A stretch of 64,000 nt of DNA from Bacillota bacterium (GTDB lineage: Bacteria; Bacillota; Dehalobacteriia; UBA4068; UBA4997): NCBI GenBank assembly GCA_021771915.1, contig JAETNY010000007.1:62001-126000 (forward strand), given 5' to 3'. Under the pieces are notes generated by a model. The model saw only the letters and a program-made list of their open reading frames with translations. It had not been told where the DNA came from and did no database searches. Position numbers and translations under genes: made by a program. This document shows, piece after piece, positions 32,756 through 42,055 of the stretch. Numbering within the stretch: the first letter of the stretch is position 1; each line of letters opens with the position of its first letter.

Positions 32756-33411
32756 GTACAGAAGTTATGGTGAATATACTTTCATCAGAAACGATAACCA
32801 CGCTTTATCTGACGCTGGTAAGCACCTTTTTTGCTTATCTGCTGGGTTTGCCGCTGGGAATTATCCTTATTCTCACCGATAAGGACGGTATCCACCCAAA
32901 CCGCCCAATCAATGTCTGTCTGGGTATTATAATCAATATACTGCGCTCTGTGCCTTTCCTGATTTTAATGGTCTGGATGATTCCGTTCACCAGAATGATG
33001 GTCGGTACAATAACCGGCAACCGCGGCATTATCGTGCCGCTGGTGGTGGCCGCGGCTCCCTTTGTGGCGCGCATGGTGGAAAGTTCCATTAAAGAGGTTG
33101 ACCATGGCGTTATTGAAGCAGCGCAGTCCATGGGCGCTCCCACCAGCAAAATTATCACCAAGGTTATGCTGGGCGAAGCACGCCCCTCTCTGCTGGTGGG
33201 TTTTGCCATTACCGTTACCACCATTCTGGGCTATACCGCTATGGCCGGCTTCTGCGGCGGCGGCGGTCTGGGCAAAGTGGCCGTAAACTATGGCTATTAC
33301 AAATATCAGGACGATATCCTCAATCTGGCTGTTATTCTGCTGGTTATTCTGGTGCAGATTTTTCAGGAGGCCGGCACGCGATTGGCCAGAAAATTTGACA
33401 AAAGATTATAA
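32752..33411 (+). CDS. metI: Methionine ABC importer, permease MetI
   Basis: 219 residues, ATG 32752 overlapping the metN stop, with GGGAGGTGAA at the end of metN. Five membrane segments. BPD permease loop EVDHGVIEAAQSMGAPTSK (the EAA motif contacting MetN), GFCGGGGLGKVAVNYGY near the end. Typical MetI length. Confidence 0.95.
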   Translation: MSTEVMVNILSSETITTLYLTLVSTFFAYLLGLPLGIILILTDKDGIHPNRPINVCLGIIINILRSVPFLILMVWMIPFTRMMVGTITGNRGIIVPLVVAAAPFVARMVESSIKEVDHGVIEAAQSMGAPTSKIITKVMLGEARPSLLVGFAITVTTILGYTAMAGFCGGGGLGKVAVNYGYYKYQDDILNLAVILLVILVQIFQEAGTRLARKFDKRL

Positions 33412-33427
33412 TTTAAGCCAAAAACAA

Positions 33428-33465
33428 ATACACCTGAACTGTTTAACAAAACAACTCAGGTGTAT
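33428..33465 (+). terminator. Hairpin between metI and metQ
   Basis: ATACACCTGA and TCAGGTGTAT form a 10-bp stem with an 18-nt loop and only an AT-rich exit. It probably reduces read-through, so metQ (160 nt further on) may have its own promoter. Confidence 0.6.
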
Positions 33466-33624
33466 TATATTATTGCGGTTTTGTTTATACCCAAATTTTT
33501 ATTATAGTCAAAATCTATATCTTTTAATAAAAATGTTTTATAGAAAAAAGACTGGCTTTTTATGTTTTTATATTATATAATTAGTCTATGCAAATTTTTA
33601 TTTTATTTTTAGGAGGAACAAATA

Positions 33625-34467
33625 ATGAAGAAACTATTATCCCTGTTACTGGTATTGAGCCTGACCCTGCTGGCGGCAGCCGGCTGCGGCGATGAGCAAA
33701 AGACGTCCGGCAACAATGACAACCAGGACAAAAATTTAACCCCGATTGTGGTTGGCGCCAGCCCCACGCCGCATAAGGAAATTCTGGAGGCTCTTAAAGA
33801 CACATTGGCTGAACAGGGCTATGATTTGCAGGTTCAGGAATACACTGATTACATCATTCCCAACACTGCTCTGGAAAACGGCGAAATTGACGCCAACTAT
33901 TTCCAGCACATCACCTACCTGAACGATTTCAACGCTGAAAACAACACACATCTGGTTTCCATTGCTGATGTTCACTATGAACCGATGGGTCTGTATCCCG
34001 GCAAGACTGCCAGTCTGGAAGAACTGGCCGATGGCGCTACAATCGGTATCCCGGCCGACCCCACCAATGAAGCACGCGCTTTGCTGCTGTTGGAAGCTGC
34101 CGGCCTGATTACCATTAATCCGGACGCTGGTATCAAAGCCACTCCTTATGACATCACCGATAACCCGAAAAACCTGAAGTTCAGCGAGATGGAAGCAGCC
34201 CAGCTGCCGCGCGCTCTGGCTGACCTGGATATGGCTGTAATCAACGGCAATTATGCTCTGCAAGCCAACCTTTCCGCCGCCACTGACGCTCTGGCTGCTG
34301 AAGACGACCAATCCCTGGCCGCCACACTGTATGTAAATGTTCTGGCCGTTAAAGAGGGTACCGAAAACGATGAGAAATTGAAGGCTCTGGCTGCCGCTCT
34401 GTGCAGCGATACCGCCAAGAATTTCATCAATGAGCAGTATAGCGGTAATGTTCAGACCGTATTTTAA
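33625..34467 (+). CDS. metQ: Methionine-binding lipoprotein MetQ
   Basis: 280 residues, ATG 33625 behind TAGGAGGAAC. Signal peptide with lipobox AAGC (Cys21), then the NlpA fold: PIVVGASPTPHKEILE, DYIIPNTALENGEIDANYFQ HITYL region, IPADPTNEARALLLL, and AVINGNYALQANL. Substrate-binding partner of MetN-MetI on the outer face of the membrane. Confidence 0.95.
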   Translation: MKKLLSLLLVLSLTLLAAAGCGDEQKTSGNNDNQDKNLTPIVVGASPTPHKEILEALKDTLAEQGYDLQVQEYTDYIIPNTALENGEIDANYFQHITYLNDFNAENNTHLVSIADVHYEPMGLYPGKTASLEELADGATIGIPADPTNEARALLLLEAAGLITINPDAGIKATPYDITDNPKNLKFSEMEAAQLPRALADLDMAVINGNYALQANLSAATDALAAEDDQSLAATLYVNVLAVKEGTENDEKLKALAAALCSDTAKNFINEQYSGNVQTVF

Positions 34468-34486
34468 TTAAAAAACTTAAAACAGC

Positions 34487-34523
34487 AAACCTCCCTTTGG
34501 CAAATGCTAAAGGGAGGTTTTTT
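34487..34523. terminator. Bidirectional terminator between metQ and the stalk-domain gene
   Basis: AAACCTCCCTTT (34487-34498) and AAAGGGAGGTTT (34509-34520), then TTT. Lies between convergent genes. Confidence 0.9.
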
Positions 34524-34537
34524 AATTGTTTATTACT

Positions 34538-36187
34538 TTATTTAATTGTCATCATATTGCCGGAAACAGAAACCTCATGCCCCATCATTTCAAACAGTTC
34601 CGCCGGTACATACAGAATATCATTCATCATACGGGTCATGCCGTCCAGACTAACCGGCTTGCTCATACCAACAGCGCCGGGAATGGCCGTGGTATAATTA
34701 AAGCTTTCCTGACCGTCATAAAGACTGGTCTGGATTTGGCCATTATTAATGTTGGCAACCTGAGCAGCTTCGTCCCAGGAAACATCATAACCCAAATACT
34801 CCGCCACCAGACGCACCGGCACCATCGGCACGCCATGCGCAACATATTTAACAGTGTCCGCAAAAACCATATCGCCCAAAACCAACTCGCTGGTCTGCTG
34901 GTTGTTATAATATTTTTTCTCCCATTCAACCTCGCGCTCTTTTTCGGCATATTCCGTCAGTTGAGTCAGTTCCACAACCTTGTCAGCATTGGCCTGCGCC
35001 GGATAGCTTTCCATCACAATATCATACCAGGCCAGAATATAGCCGTCAGTATTCAAAGAATGTGACATTCCGTCCTGCGTAAGCGCCTGCATGGGGAAGC
35101 TAATCCAAAGGCTGCCCTCATTGGTTAAAATTCTGGTTATTTCATTATTTTCACCGATTTTTTCTATCTTAAACAAGCCAACCGGCGGATTGTCTCCCAG
35201 ATTTACCAGCGCATAATTAAGCCAGCTTTGCGGCGGCAGGCTGAATGTTGTCGCGGCGTTATAGTTTACAATAATCTGAGTACCCGGCTGGATACTGCTC
35301 CAGTCCTGAATAACGCCAGTCTGCGCATCTACCACCAACAGCGCATGTTCACCTTCCGTAGCAAAATTCAGCTGAATATCGCCAGCGCCGTCCGGGCGTT
35401 CCACCAGTAAATACTGAATATTGCCATCGTTAATAATTTCCTTGACTTTCACGGTGCTGGTAATGAAGCTAACCGCCTCCGGCAACTCCACCGAAACGTC
35501 CTCCTTATCCCCAGCATCCTGCGTCGTTGCCACGCCAGACAGTATCATCACTGCCTTGTTAGCCGTGGCCTGACCGGGATAGGAAAGAGCTACAATATCA
35601 TACCAGGCCAGAAAACGCTCACCCTCCTGCAACTGTGTTTTTTCGTCAATCCAGGATTTAGCCGGCACGCGCAGCAACAAACCGCCGTTATCTGTGGTAA
35701 CTACCAAATCGCCGCCGTTCTCGGCCTTAATCTCCTCAGCAGTCCAAAGCTTGGCCGGCGTACCCTCCTCAACATCAGTCAACACCAGATAAGCCCGGCT
35801 CTGCGGCGGAATAGAACGCGTCATCGCCATATCATAATAAACATAAACACGGTCGCCAGCCTTAATATCTGCCAGCTTCACCTCTTTGCCGGTTTTGTTG
35901 TTCACAAACAGCGTATCCGTGCCAATATTCAACTGAATTTCCGGATAACTTCCATCTTCCGGCTTAACCACAATAAACTCAGAGTTCATCTCAATTGCGG
36001 CAATCTCTGTAACCTCGGCGTAACCGCTCTGCATATGCGCCGCAACCTCTTTCTGAATAACAGTCGTTTCACCGCCAACAACCGGCTGCGCGCTTTGCGC
36101 CGGCGTATCCGCAGCCCAAGCCACGCCGCCAAAGGCGCCAACAGCTGCAATCGTTAAAGCTGCGCAAATCATTCTAATCTTTTTCAT
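34538..36187 (-). CDS. Secreted protein with copper-amine-oxidase-N/stalk-like domain
   Basis: 549 residues from ATG 36187 behind TGGAGG (the frame opens 15 codons earlier). Signal peptide to about residue 26 (AWAA). Two related central modules, about 55-215 and 235-410, share 'VYYDMAMTRSIPPQS' and 'VNYNAATTFSLPPQS' as well as 'AWYDIVALSYPGQA' and 'AWYDIVMESYPAQA', an internal duplication. The C-terminal part (about 450-549: VPMVPVRLVAEYLGYDVSWD, LYVPAELFEMMGHEV) is the copper-amine-oxidase N1 / stalk domain found in surface proteins of Clostridia. No SLH motif or catalytic site seen. Cell-wall surface role inferred. Confidence 0.8.
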   Translation of the reverse strand: MKKIRMICAALTIAAVGAFGGVAWAADTPAQSAQPVVGGETTVIQKEVAAHMQSGYAEVTEIAAIEMNSEFIVVKPEDGSYPEIQLNIGTDTLFVNNKTGKEVKLADIKAGDRVYVYYDMAMTRSIPPQSRAYLVLTDVEEGTPAKLWTAEEIKAENGGDLVVTTDNGGLLLRVPAKSWIDEKTQLQEGERFLAWYDIVALSYPGQATANKAVMILSGVATTQDAGDKEDVSVELPEAVSFITSTVKVKEIINDGNIQYLLVERPDGAGDIQLNFATEGEHALLVVDAQTGVIQDWSSIQPGTQIIVNYNAATTFSLPPQSWLNYALVNLGDNPPVGLFKIEKIGENNEITRILTNEGSLWISFPMQALTQDGMSHSLNTDGYILAWYDIVMESYPAQANADKVVELTQLTEYAEKEREVEWEKKYYNNQQTSELVLGDMVFADTVKYVAHGVPMVPVRLVAEYLGYDVSWDEAAQVANINNGQIQTSLYDGQESFNYTTAIPGAVGMSKPVSLDGMTRMMNDILYVPAELFEMMGHEVSVSGNMMTIK

Positions 36188-36245
36188 AATATATACCTCC
36201 ATATTAATTATATTTTTAACTATATTTATCATCTAACTATATTTA

Positions 36246-37286
36246 TCATTTCAGTTCAACAATCATGGTCTGGCCGTCAACGGCAATATCCGCGCCGAAT
36301 ATCTCAAACAACTCTGCCGGCACGCAAATTTCGTTATCATATTCACGCGGCAGGCCATAATAAGATTGCTCCCGACCGTTGGCCAGCCAATACACTCCGT
36401 CATACAGCACAACTTTGGCACGCAATCCGTTCCGGCTTATATAGGCTGCTCGCTCAGTTTCTTGCCATTCAACGTCAAAACCCAGCTTCTCCGCAGTTTG
36501 GCGCAGCGGCAGATAAGGCTCTCCATGCACATAGCGCACCACGTCCGGCAGCCGTTCACCATTAACCAGCAAATGCCGCGTCTGGCGGTTGTTATAATAC
36601 ATATCCGCCCGAATTTTATCCTGCCGCATTTCCTCAATCTCCTGCGGTGAATAAATATGCAGCATTTTAACAGCCACAACCTGCGCCGGCTGCTGGCTGG
36701 CCTCCGGCTCGTCATACCAAAGCAGAACCTGATGTCCAACCCCCAAGGAAAGAACATTATATTCCTTGGGATATTGCCAAACGCCTTTCGGCAGCGAAAC
36801 CCACAAACGGCCGTTATCCACCAAAATCCGGCTTTCCAGCAAACCGGCCATGTCCTCAACGGTAAACAGACCGGCCGGCGGCTCTTCGCCCAAATTCAGC
36901 AGCAGATAATGCAGCTGATTACCATTCGGCTGTTGGCTGTAATTCACCATAACGCGGCTGCCCGGCTGCACATTAAGCCAATCAGTTAAGATACCCGTCT
37001 GTGCGTCCACCAACAGCGCGGCGTTTTCTCCCTCCTCCATAAAATTCAGCCGCAGTTCTTCGCCGTTCTGGCCATTAGCCAGAATATAATGCTCCTCCGT
37101 TTTATCAGCGCCGCTGCCAACTTGTTTAATCAAAACCTCCATTGTTATACGCTGTTCCGTCTGCACTACCACATTCTGCTGCGCTTCCGCCGCCAGGGCC
37201 GCCGGTTCCGCCGCCCAAACCGGGCAGTTCCAGCCAAGCAAAGCCGCCAGCAATAATGTTCCACAGGCAATTTTAATTTTTTTCAT
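36246..37286 (-). CDS. Secreted paralogue of the stalk-domain protein, single module
   Basis: 346 residues from ATG 37286 behind GGTGGAGG; the frame opens 39 codons earlier in sequence without family support. Signal peptide ends near VWAA. Corresponds to the second half of the neighbour at 34538-36187: one module with LLVDAQTGILTDWLNVQPGS and LNLGEEPPAGLFTVE, then the C-terminal stalk domain (EPYLPLRQTAEKLGFDVEW, ICVPAELFEIFGADI). 58 nt upstream of its paralogue on the same strand; probably co-transcribed and derived by duplication. Function unknown. Confidence 0.75.
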   Translation of the reverse strand: MKKIKIACGTLLLAALLGWNCPVWAAEPAALAAEAQQNVVVQTEQRITMEVLIKQVGSGADKTEEHYILANGQNGEELRLNFMEEGENAALLVDAQTGILTDWLNVQPGSRVMVNYSQQPNGNQLHYLLLNLGEEPPAGLFTVEDMAGLLESRILVDNGRLWVSLPKGVWQYPKEYNVLSLGVGHQVLLWYDEPEASQQPAQVVAVKMLHIYSPQEIEEMRQDKIRADMYYNNRQTRHLLVNGERLPDVVRYVHGEPYLPLRQTAEKLGFDVEWQETERAAYISRNGLRAKVVLYDGVYWLANGREQSYYGLPREYDNEICVPAELFEIFGADIAVDGQTMIVELK

Positions 37287-37439
37287 AGTTATTTTTCCTC
37301 CACCCAAATTCACACAACTAATTAAATTACGTTTCCTTAAATAGCATACCGCTGAATTTGCCTGTCTAATATATACACCCGGCAAAAGACGGTTTTGCCA
37401 CATTAAAAATAAAGTTTTTTAAAAGTTTTTAATATTTTT

Positions 37440-39758
37440 TTATGACTCCAAAAGTTCGCTTTTCCGCCGCACTTCCTGCGCCAGCGGCCATTTCAAATAC
37501 TCGCCGTCCGCCAGCAGCCGCGTAGCGTCGGCGCGCGCAGCTTCCACCAGCCGCAAATCGGCGGCCAAATCAGCATATTTCAGCATAGCCAAACCACTCT
37601 GCCGGGTTCCCAAAAGTTCGCCGGCGCCGCGCAGCCGCAAATCCGCTTCCGCAATCACAAAGCCGTCGCTGCTCTCCGTCAGAATTTTTATCCGTTCCCT
37701 GGCCTCTTTGCTTTTGGCATTGTTCAGCAAAATACAATAACTCTGCCGGCCGCCGCGCCCCACCCGACCGCGCAGCTGGTGCAGCTGCGCCAAACCAAAA
37801 CGCTCTGCATCGCGGATAAGCATAACCGTGGCGTTTGGCACATCAACGCCAACTTCAATAACCGTGGTGGAAACCAAAACCTGAATTTCCCCGGCGGCAA
37901 AAGCCTGCATAACCTCGTTCTTTTCCTGCGGCTTCATCTTGCCATGCAGCAGCCCCACCCGATAAGCGGCAAACTCCCGGCTTTGCAGGCGTTCCGTCAG
38001 CTTAACAGCCGATTGCAGCTCCAGGTTCTCATTTTCCTCCACCAGTGGGCAAACGATATAAGCCTGCCGGCCTTGTTGCAGTTCCGCCAGAACAAAAGCC
38101 AGGGCACGCGCCTCCAAATCATAGCTGACAGCATAAGTAGCAATCGGCTGCCGTCCCGGCGGCAGTTCGTCAAGCACAGAAACCGCCAAATCACCGCAGA
38201 AAGTCATGGCCAGCGTACGCGGAATAGGCGTGGCCGTCAGCACCAGAACATCTGCCTGCGCCCCCTTTTGCCGCAAAGAGTTGCGCTGATTAACACCAAA
38301 ACGGTGCTGCTCGTCAGTAACCGCCAGACCCAGCCGGGCAAACTCCACATCAGCCGAAAACAGGGCATGCGTACCCACCAGCACGTCCACCTGACCGGCA
38401 GCCAAAGCCGCCAAAGTTTCACGCCGCTCAACCGTCGGCGTATCGCCGGTCAGTAATGCCACATGCAAGCCCAGCCCAGCCAGCAGCGGCTGCAAATTAT
38501 GATAATGCTGGGCGGCCAGAATTTCCGTCGGCGCCATTAAAGCCCCCTGCCGGCCGGCCCGGAAATTATGATACAAAGCCGCCGCGGCCACCACCGTTTT
38601 GCCGGAGCCAACATCACCCTGCACCAGCCGGCGCATCAAACGCGGCTGGATTAAATCGTCCAGAATTTCCGTAATCACCCGATGCTGGGCGTTAGTCAGC
38701 TGATACGGCAACACCGCGGTAAACTGTGACATAATATCATCGTTGTCCGCCGCCGGCCGCTCCACTGGCTGCTCGCTTTCCGGCAAACGGTTTGCCAGCA
38801 CCGTCAGCTGGGTCACCAACAATTCCTCATAAGCCAGACGCTGCCGCCCCTGCTCCACCTGCTGCTCATTCTCCGGAAAATGCAGATAAAACAACGCCTG
38901 ACGCAAAGGCAGAAGCTGATGCTCGGCCAGCAATTCCGGCGGCAGTCCGTCCGTCAGATAAGCCGCATATTTGCCCCAGGCCGTTTCCACCAGCCGGCGC
39001 ATGGCTTTCTGGTTCAGATTAGCGGTCAGGGCATAAACCGGCAGCAGTTCGCCGCCAGCATCAGAATCTGCCGAAGCATCATCTATAATTTCATAGTCCT
39101 GCACCGCCAATTCCCAAGCGCCATAGCGCCATTCCAGCTTGCCGAAAATTTGCAGTGGCAAACCCACCGTCAGCTTAGGCTCCAAATGCTGCTGATTATA
39201 CCAGACTGCCGCCAAACTGCCAGTGCCGTCGCTTACCGTCACTTTCAAAATGGTTAACCCACGCCTGGGACGCAGCACGGTTTTGGCCAGAACCCGGGCG
39301 CGCACCGCCGCTATATCGCCCTGCCAGGCTGAAAGCTGCGCGATAGCCACCGGTTGCGGCCGGCTTTCATAAGCTCGCGGCCGGTTAAACAGCAAATCGG
39401 CAATCTTATAAATACCCAAACGCCGCAGCAGCACTGCACGCTTGGGACCAACCCCTTTCAGATATTCAATGGAAGTCTGCAAACAATCCGCCGCACTGGG
39501 TTTCTGCTGAATTGAACCAGTCGGTTGCTTTAGGGCCTCCGGCTGCTCCGCCGCCTCCAGCAACGCTCTGGCCCGCTGCCAGAGTTCCGGGCGCTGATTA
39601 AGCGCAGCCTCGCTGTATGCCAGCCCCAGCGCCGCCAACTCCGGCCGCCCCAGACTGGCCAGCCACTCGCCAAAGCCGCCCAAAACACTGCTGTCCAGAT
39701 AACCCTGCCGCTGTTCCGCCTGCAAAATTGCCGCCCATTCCCGGGCCAATGCCGCCAT
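37440..39758 (-). CDS. recG: ATP-dependent DNA helicase RecG
   Basis: Branch-migrating helicase for stalled replication forks. 772 residues from ATG 39758 (GGTGAGG upstream; the frame opens 14 codons earlier). An N-terminal extension of about 105 residues precedes the wedge/OB region (SIEYLKGVGPKRAVLLRRLG, LLFNRPRAYESR). Helicase motifs: Walker A GDVGSGKTVVA, motif II DEQHRFG, TATPIPRTLAM, motif VI QLRGRVGRGG. Family is usually about 680-700, so the N-terminus is long. Downstream of yloU-fakA, as in B. subtilis. Confidence 0.96.
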   Translation of the reverse strand: MAALAREWAAILQAEQRQGYLDSSVLGGFGEWLASLGRPELAALGLAYSEAALNQRPELWQRARALLEAAEQPEALKQPTGSIQQKPSAADCLQTSIEYLKGVGPKRAVLLRRLGIYKIADLLFNRPRAYESRPQPVAIAQLSAWQGDIAAVRARVLAKTVLRPRRGLTILKVTVSDGTGSLAAVWYNQQHLEPKLTVGLPLQIFGKLEWRYGAWELAVQDYEIIDDASADSDAGGELLPVYALTANLNQKAMRRLVETAWGKYAAYLTDGLPPELLAEHQLLPLRQALFYLHFPENEQQVEQGRQRLAYEELLVTQLTVLANRLPESEQPVERPAADNDDIMSQFTAVLPYQLTNAQHRVITEILDDLIQPRLMRRLVQGDVGSGKTVVAAAALYHNFRAGRQGALMAPTEILAAQHYHNLQPLLAGLGLHVALLTGDTPTVERRETLAALAAGQVDVLVGTHALFSADVEFARLGLAVTDEQHRFGVNQRNSLRQKGAQADVLVLTATPIPRTLAMTFCGDLAVSVLDELPPGRQPIATYAVSYDLEARALAFVLAELQQGRQAYIVCPLVEENENLELQSAVKLTERLQSREFAAYRVGLLHGKMKPQEKNEVMQAFAAGEIQVLVSTTVIEVGVDVPNATVMLIRDAERFGLAQLHQLRGRVGRGGRQSYCILLNNAKSKEARERIKILTESSDGFVIAEADLRLRGAGELLGTRQSGLAMLKYADLAADLRLVEAARADATRLLADGEYLKWPLAQEVRRKSELLES

Positions 39759-39799
39759 ATCCTCACCCCTGTTTTTTCTGTTAAGCTTTATATACAGCA

Positions 39800-39822
39800 A
39801 TGGCGCCTAACAAAGGCGCCAT
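39800..39822 (-). other. 9-bp hairpin between fakA and recG
   Basis: ATGGCGCCT-AACAA-AGGCGCCAT, perfect stem, but no U tract follows on the minus strand. May modulate read-through or protect mRNA ends rather than terminate. Confidence 0.6.
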
Positions 39823-39845
39823 GTAAAATGCTATAATTTTAATCT

Positions 39846-41582
39846 TTATTCCACGGCAATCAGATAATGATAAACCGCCTGGCCGCCCAGCTGCACCTCA
39901 ATCTCATAATCCGGAAAAGCCTCGGCCAAATCCTCGCCCAAAAGCACAGCGTCTTCCTCCGTTACGCCATCGCCATAAAGCAGCGTTATCAGGCTGGTAT
40001 CATCGTCAAACATCTGCGGCAGCAAATTCAAAACGGTCTGGCGCACCGTAGTTTCCACCACGGCAATATCGCCCTCCAGCAAGCCCAGAATATCGCCCTC
40101 ATGTATTGTCTGGCCGTCAAACTGAGAATCGCGCACCGCATAAGTAACCTGAGCGCTGTGTACCAACGCCGCAGCTTCCTGCATGCTGGCCGCGTTCTCC
40201 TCGGCGCTGCTCTCCGGGTCAAAATTCATCATAGCCGCAATGCCCTGGGTGATAAACTTGCTGCTTACCACCACCACCGGCTTCTCCGCCAACTGACTGG
40301 CCTGATTGGCCGCCATCACAATATTGCTGTTGTTCGGCAGAATAACCGCCTGTTGAGCCGGCAGATTATTAATCGCCTGCAAAATATCCTCCGCGCTGGG
40401 GTTCATACTCTGGCCACCGCTTACCAGACCGGCCGCGCCCATCTCAGTAAAAATCTGGTCCAGACCACTGCCCGAAGAAACCGTCACCACACCGCACAGG
40501 GGCAGTTCCACCGCCTCCATATCAGGCAGCATATCGCCAAGCGTAGCGGCCGCCTCGGCGATGGCCGCGTCCAACTGGTCAGGCTCCGGCGAAACAGTTT
40601 CCGGCTTATCAGCCGGAGCAGAGTTCTCCTCCGCACTGCTGCGTTCCGCATCTGTCAGCAGCGTTTCGCGGTGCTGATCCTTCATATTATCAATCTTCAA
40701 ATCATGCAATGAGCCAAATTGCAGCGCATAACTCAAAACCGCGCCGGGGTCTGCCGTATGAATATGCGTTTTAACCACCGTAGCATTACCCACAATCACC
40801 TGACTTTCGCCCATAGACTGCAAATGCTGCCGGTAAGTATCCACATCAATGCCCTGACCATGAATAAAAAATTCCGTGCAGTAATGGTTAACCAACTGCT
40901 GCGTATCCTCGGCGGTCTGGTTGGTAAAATCAACTTTACCCTCAACCTGCAGCGGCATCTCAAATTCCTCGCCGCGCAGAGCGCGCAAGCCGCCCTCAAA
41001 AATAGCCACCAGACCGCTGGCGCCAGAATCCACCACGCCGGCCTGTTTTAAAACCGGCAGTTGGTTGGGCGTGTTGGCCAAAGCTTGATGCCCCTGTTTG
41101 AGCATCAACTCAACCAGATTTTCCAAATCCATAGCCGCATCAACCGCCACAGCTTCACCAGCGGCCTCGGCCATTTTACGCGCCACAGTTAAAATCGTAC
41201 CCTCCACCGGCCTCATTACCGATTTATAGGCCAACTCAACGCCCTTTTGCATAGCACGCGCAAAATCTGGCGCGGCAACCTGCTCACAGCCCTCCAGACC
41301 CTGCGCAAAGCCGCGCAAAATCTGGCTCAAAATCACGCCGGAATTACCACGCGCCCCAAGCAGCGCGCCATGCGCCAAACGCTCGGCTGCTTTGGCAATA
41401 TTGGTCTGGGCCGGCAAATCCTTAACCGCAGAACTCATGGTTAATCCCATGTTGGTGCCAGTATCGCCGTCCGGCACCGGGAAAACATTAAGCGCGTTTA
41501 TCCGCTCCTTGTTAGCCGTCAAATTGGCTGAAGCGCCGATGAAAAAAGCGGTAAATTCGCTGGTATTCAATAGCTTACTCAA
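39846..41582 (-). CDS. fakA: DAK-family fatty acid kinase FakA (YloV)
   Basis: 578 residues. The N-terminal DAK-L-type nucleotide domain has NVFPVPDGDTGTNMG (Asp ligands for Mg-ATP) and GARGNSGVILSQILRGF. A middle linker region follows, with a C-terminal DegV-like/FakA C domain (SSGSGLDQIFTEMG, ILPNNSNIVMAANQA). Phosphorylates fatty acids bound by FakB (DegV) proteins; no fakB is in the window. ATG 41582 follows AGGAGG; 12 nt after yloU. An acidic, Ser-rich insert near residues 315-345 (ERSSAEENSAPADKPETVSP) is unusual. Confidence 0.93.
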   Translation of the reverse strand: MSKLLNTSEFTAFFIGASANLTANKERINALNVFPVPDGDTGTNMGLTMSSAVKDLPAQTNIAKAAERLAHGALLGARGNSGVILSQILRGFAQGLEGCEQVAAPDFARAMQKGVELAYKSVMRPVEGTILTVARKMAEAAGEAVAVDAAMDLENLVELMLKQGHQALANTPNQLPVLKQAGVVDSGASGLVAIFEGGLRALRGEEFEMPLQVEGKVDFTNQTAEDTQQLVNHYCTEFFIHGQGIDVDTYRQHLQSMGESQVIVGNATVVKTHIHTADPGAVLSYALQFGSLHDLKIDNMKDQHRETLLTDAERSSAEENSAPADKPETVSPEPDQLDAAIAEAAATLGDMLPDMEAVELPLCGVVTVSSGSGLDQIFTEMGAAGLVSGGQSMNPSAEDILQAINNLPAQQAVILPNNSNIVMAANQASQLAEKPVVVVSSKFITQGIAAMMNFDPESSAEENAASMQEAAALVHSAQVTYAVRDSQFDGQTIHEGDILGLLEGDIAVVETTVRQTVLNLLPQMFDDDTSLITLLYGDGVTEEDAVLLGEDLAEAFPDYEIEVQLGGQAVYHYLIAVE

Positions 41583-41594
41583 ACGACTTCCTCC

Positions 41595-41951
41595 TTAGTC
41601 CAATATCCGCACACCCTGCACAATTATATTGATGTTATCCAGCTGGATACCCAGATATTCACGAACATTGTACTGTATTCTATGCATTACATTATTGGCA
41701 ATCTCTGAAATTTTGGTGCCATAACCCACAATAATATAAACATTCACCTGCAAGCTGTCATCTTTCTCAGCAATTTCCACACCCCGGCTCACGGAATCAC
41801 GCCCCAAAAGTGTAGCAAAACCGTCTTTCAGCGTCTTGGAAGACATGCCAACCACGCCGAAACAATTTGTAGCGGAAAGCCCAATATACGTGGCCAAAAC
41901 ATCTCTGGCAACGTCAACCATACCCAAATCAGTCTTAAATTCTCGCAACAT
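41595..41951 (-). CDS. yloU: Asp23/Gls24-family envelope stress protein (YloU)
   Basis: 118 residues from ATG 41951 behind AGGAGGG; the longer frame from 42038 covers the promoter. Asp23/Gls24 domain: GLVDVARDVLATYIG-like start, CFGVVGMSSKTLKDG, YIIVGYGTKISEIANNVM. Usual partner of FakA; order yloU-yloV-...-recG is as in Bacillus. Exact role not known. Confidence 0.92.
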   Translation of the reverse strand: MLREFKTDLGMVDVARDVLATYIGLSATNCFGVVGMSSKTLKDGFATLLGRDSVSRGVEIAEKDDSLQVNVYIIVGYGTKISEIANNVMHRIQYNVREYLGIQLDNINIIVQGVRILD

Positions 41952-41997
41952 AAACAACCCTCCTGCGGTATTAATCATTTTTACTAAACACAATTTA

Positions 41998-42026
41998 ATT
42001 ATATCATAGGAAAAAAGAAAGTGCAA
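41998..42026 (-). promoter_or_regulatory. Promoter of yloU-fakA-recG
   Basis: Minus strand TTGCAC (42026-42021), 17 nt, TATAAT (42003-41998), 47 nt before yloU. Confidence 0.8.
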
Positions 42027-42055
42027 CTTATTTTGCAAATATTAGACAATGCCTT

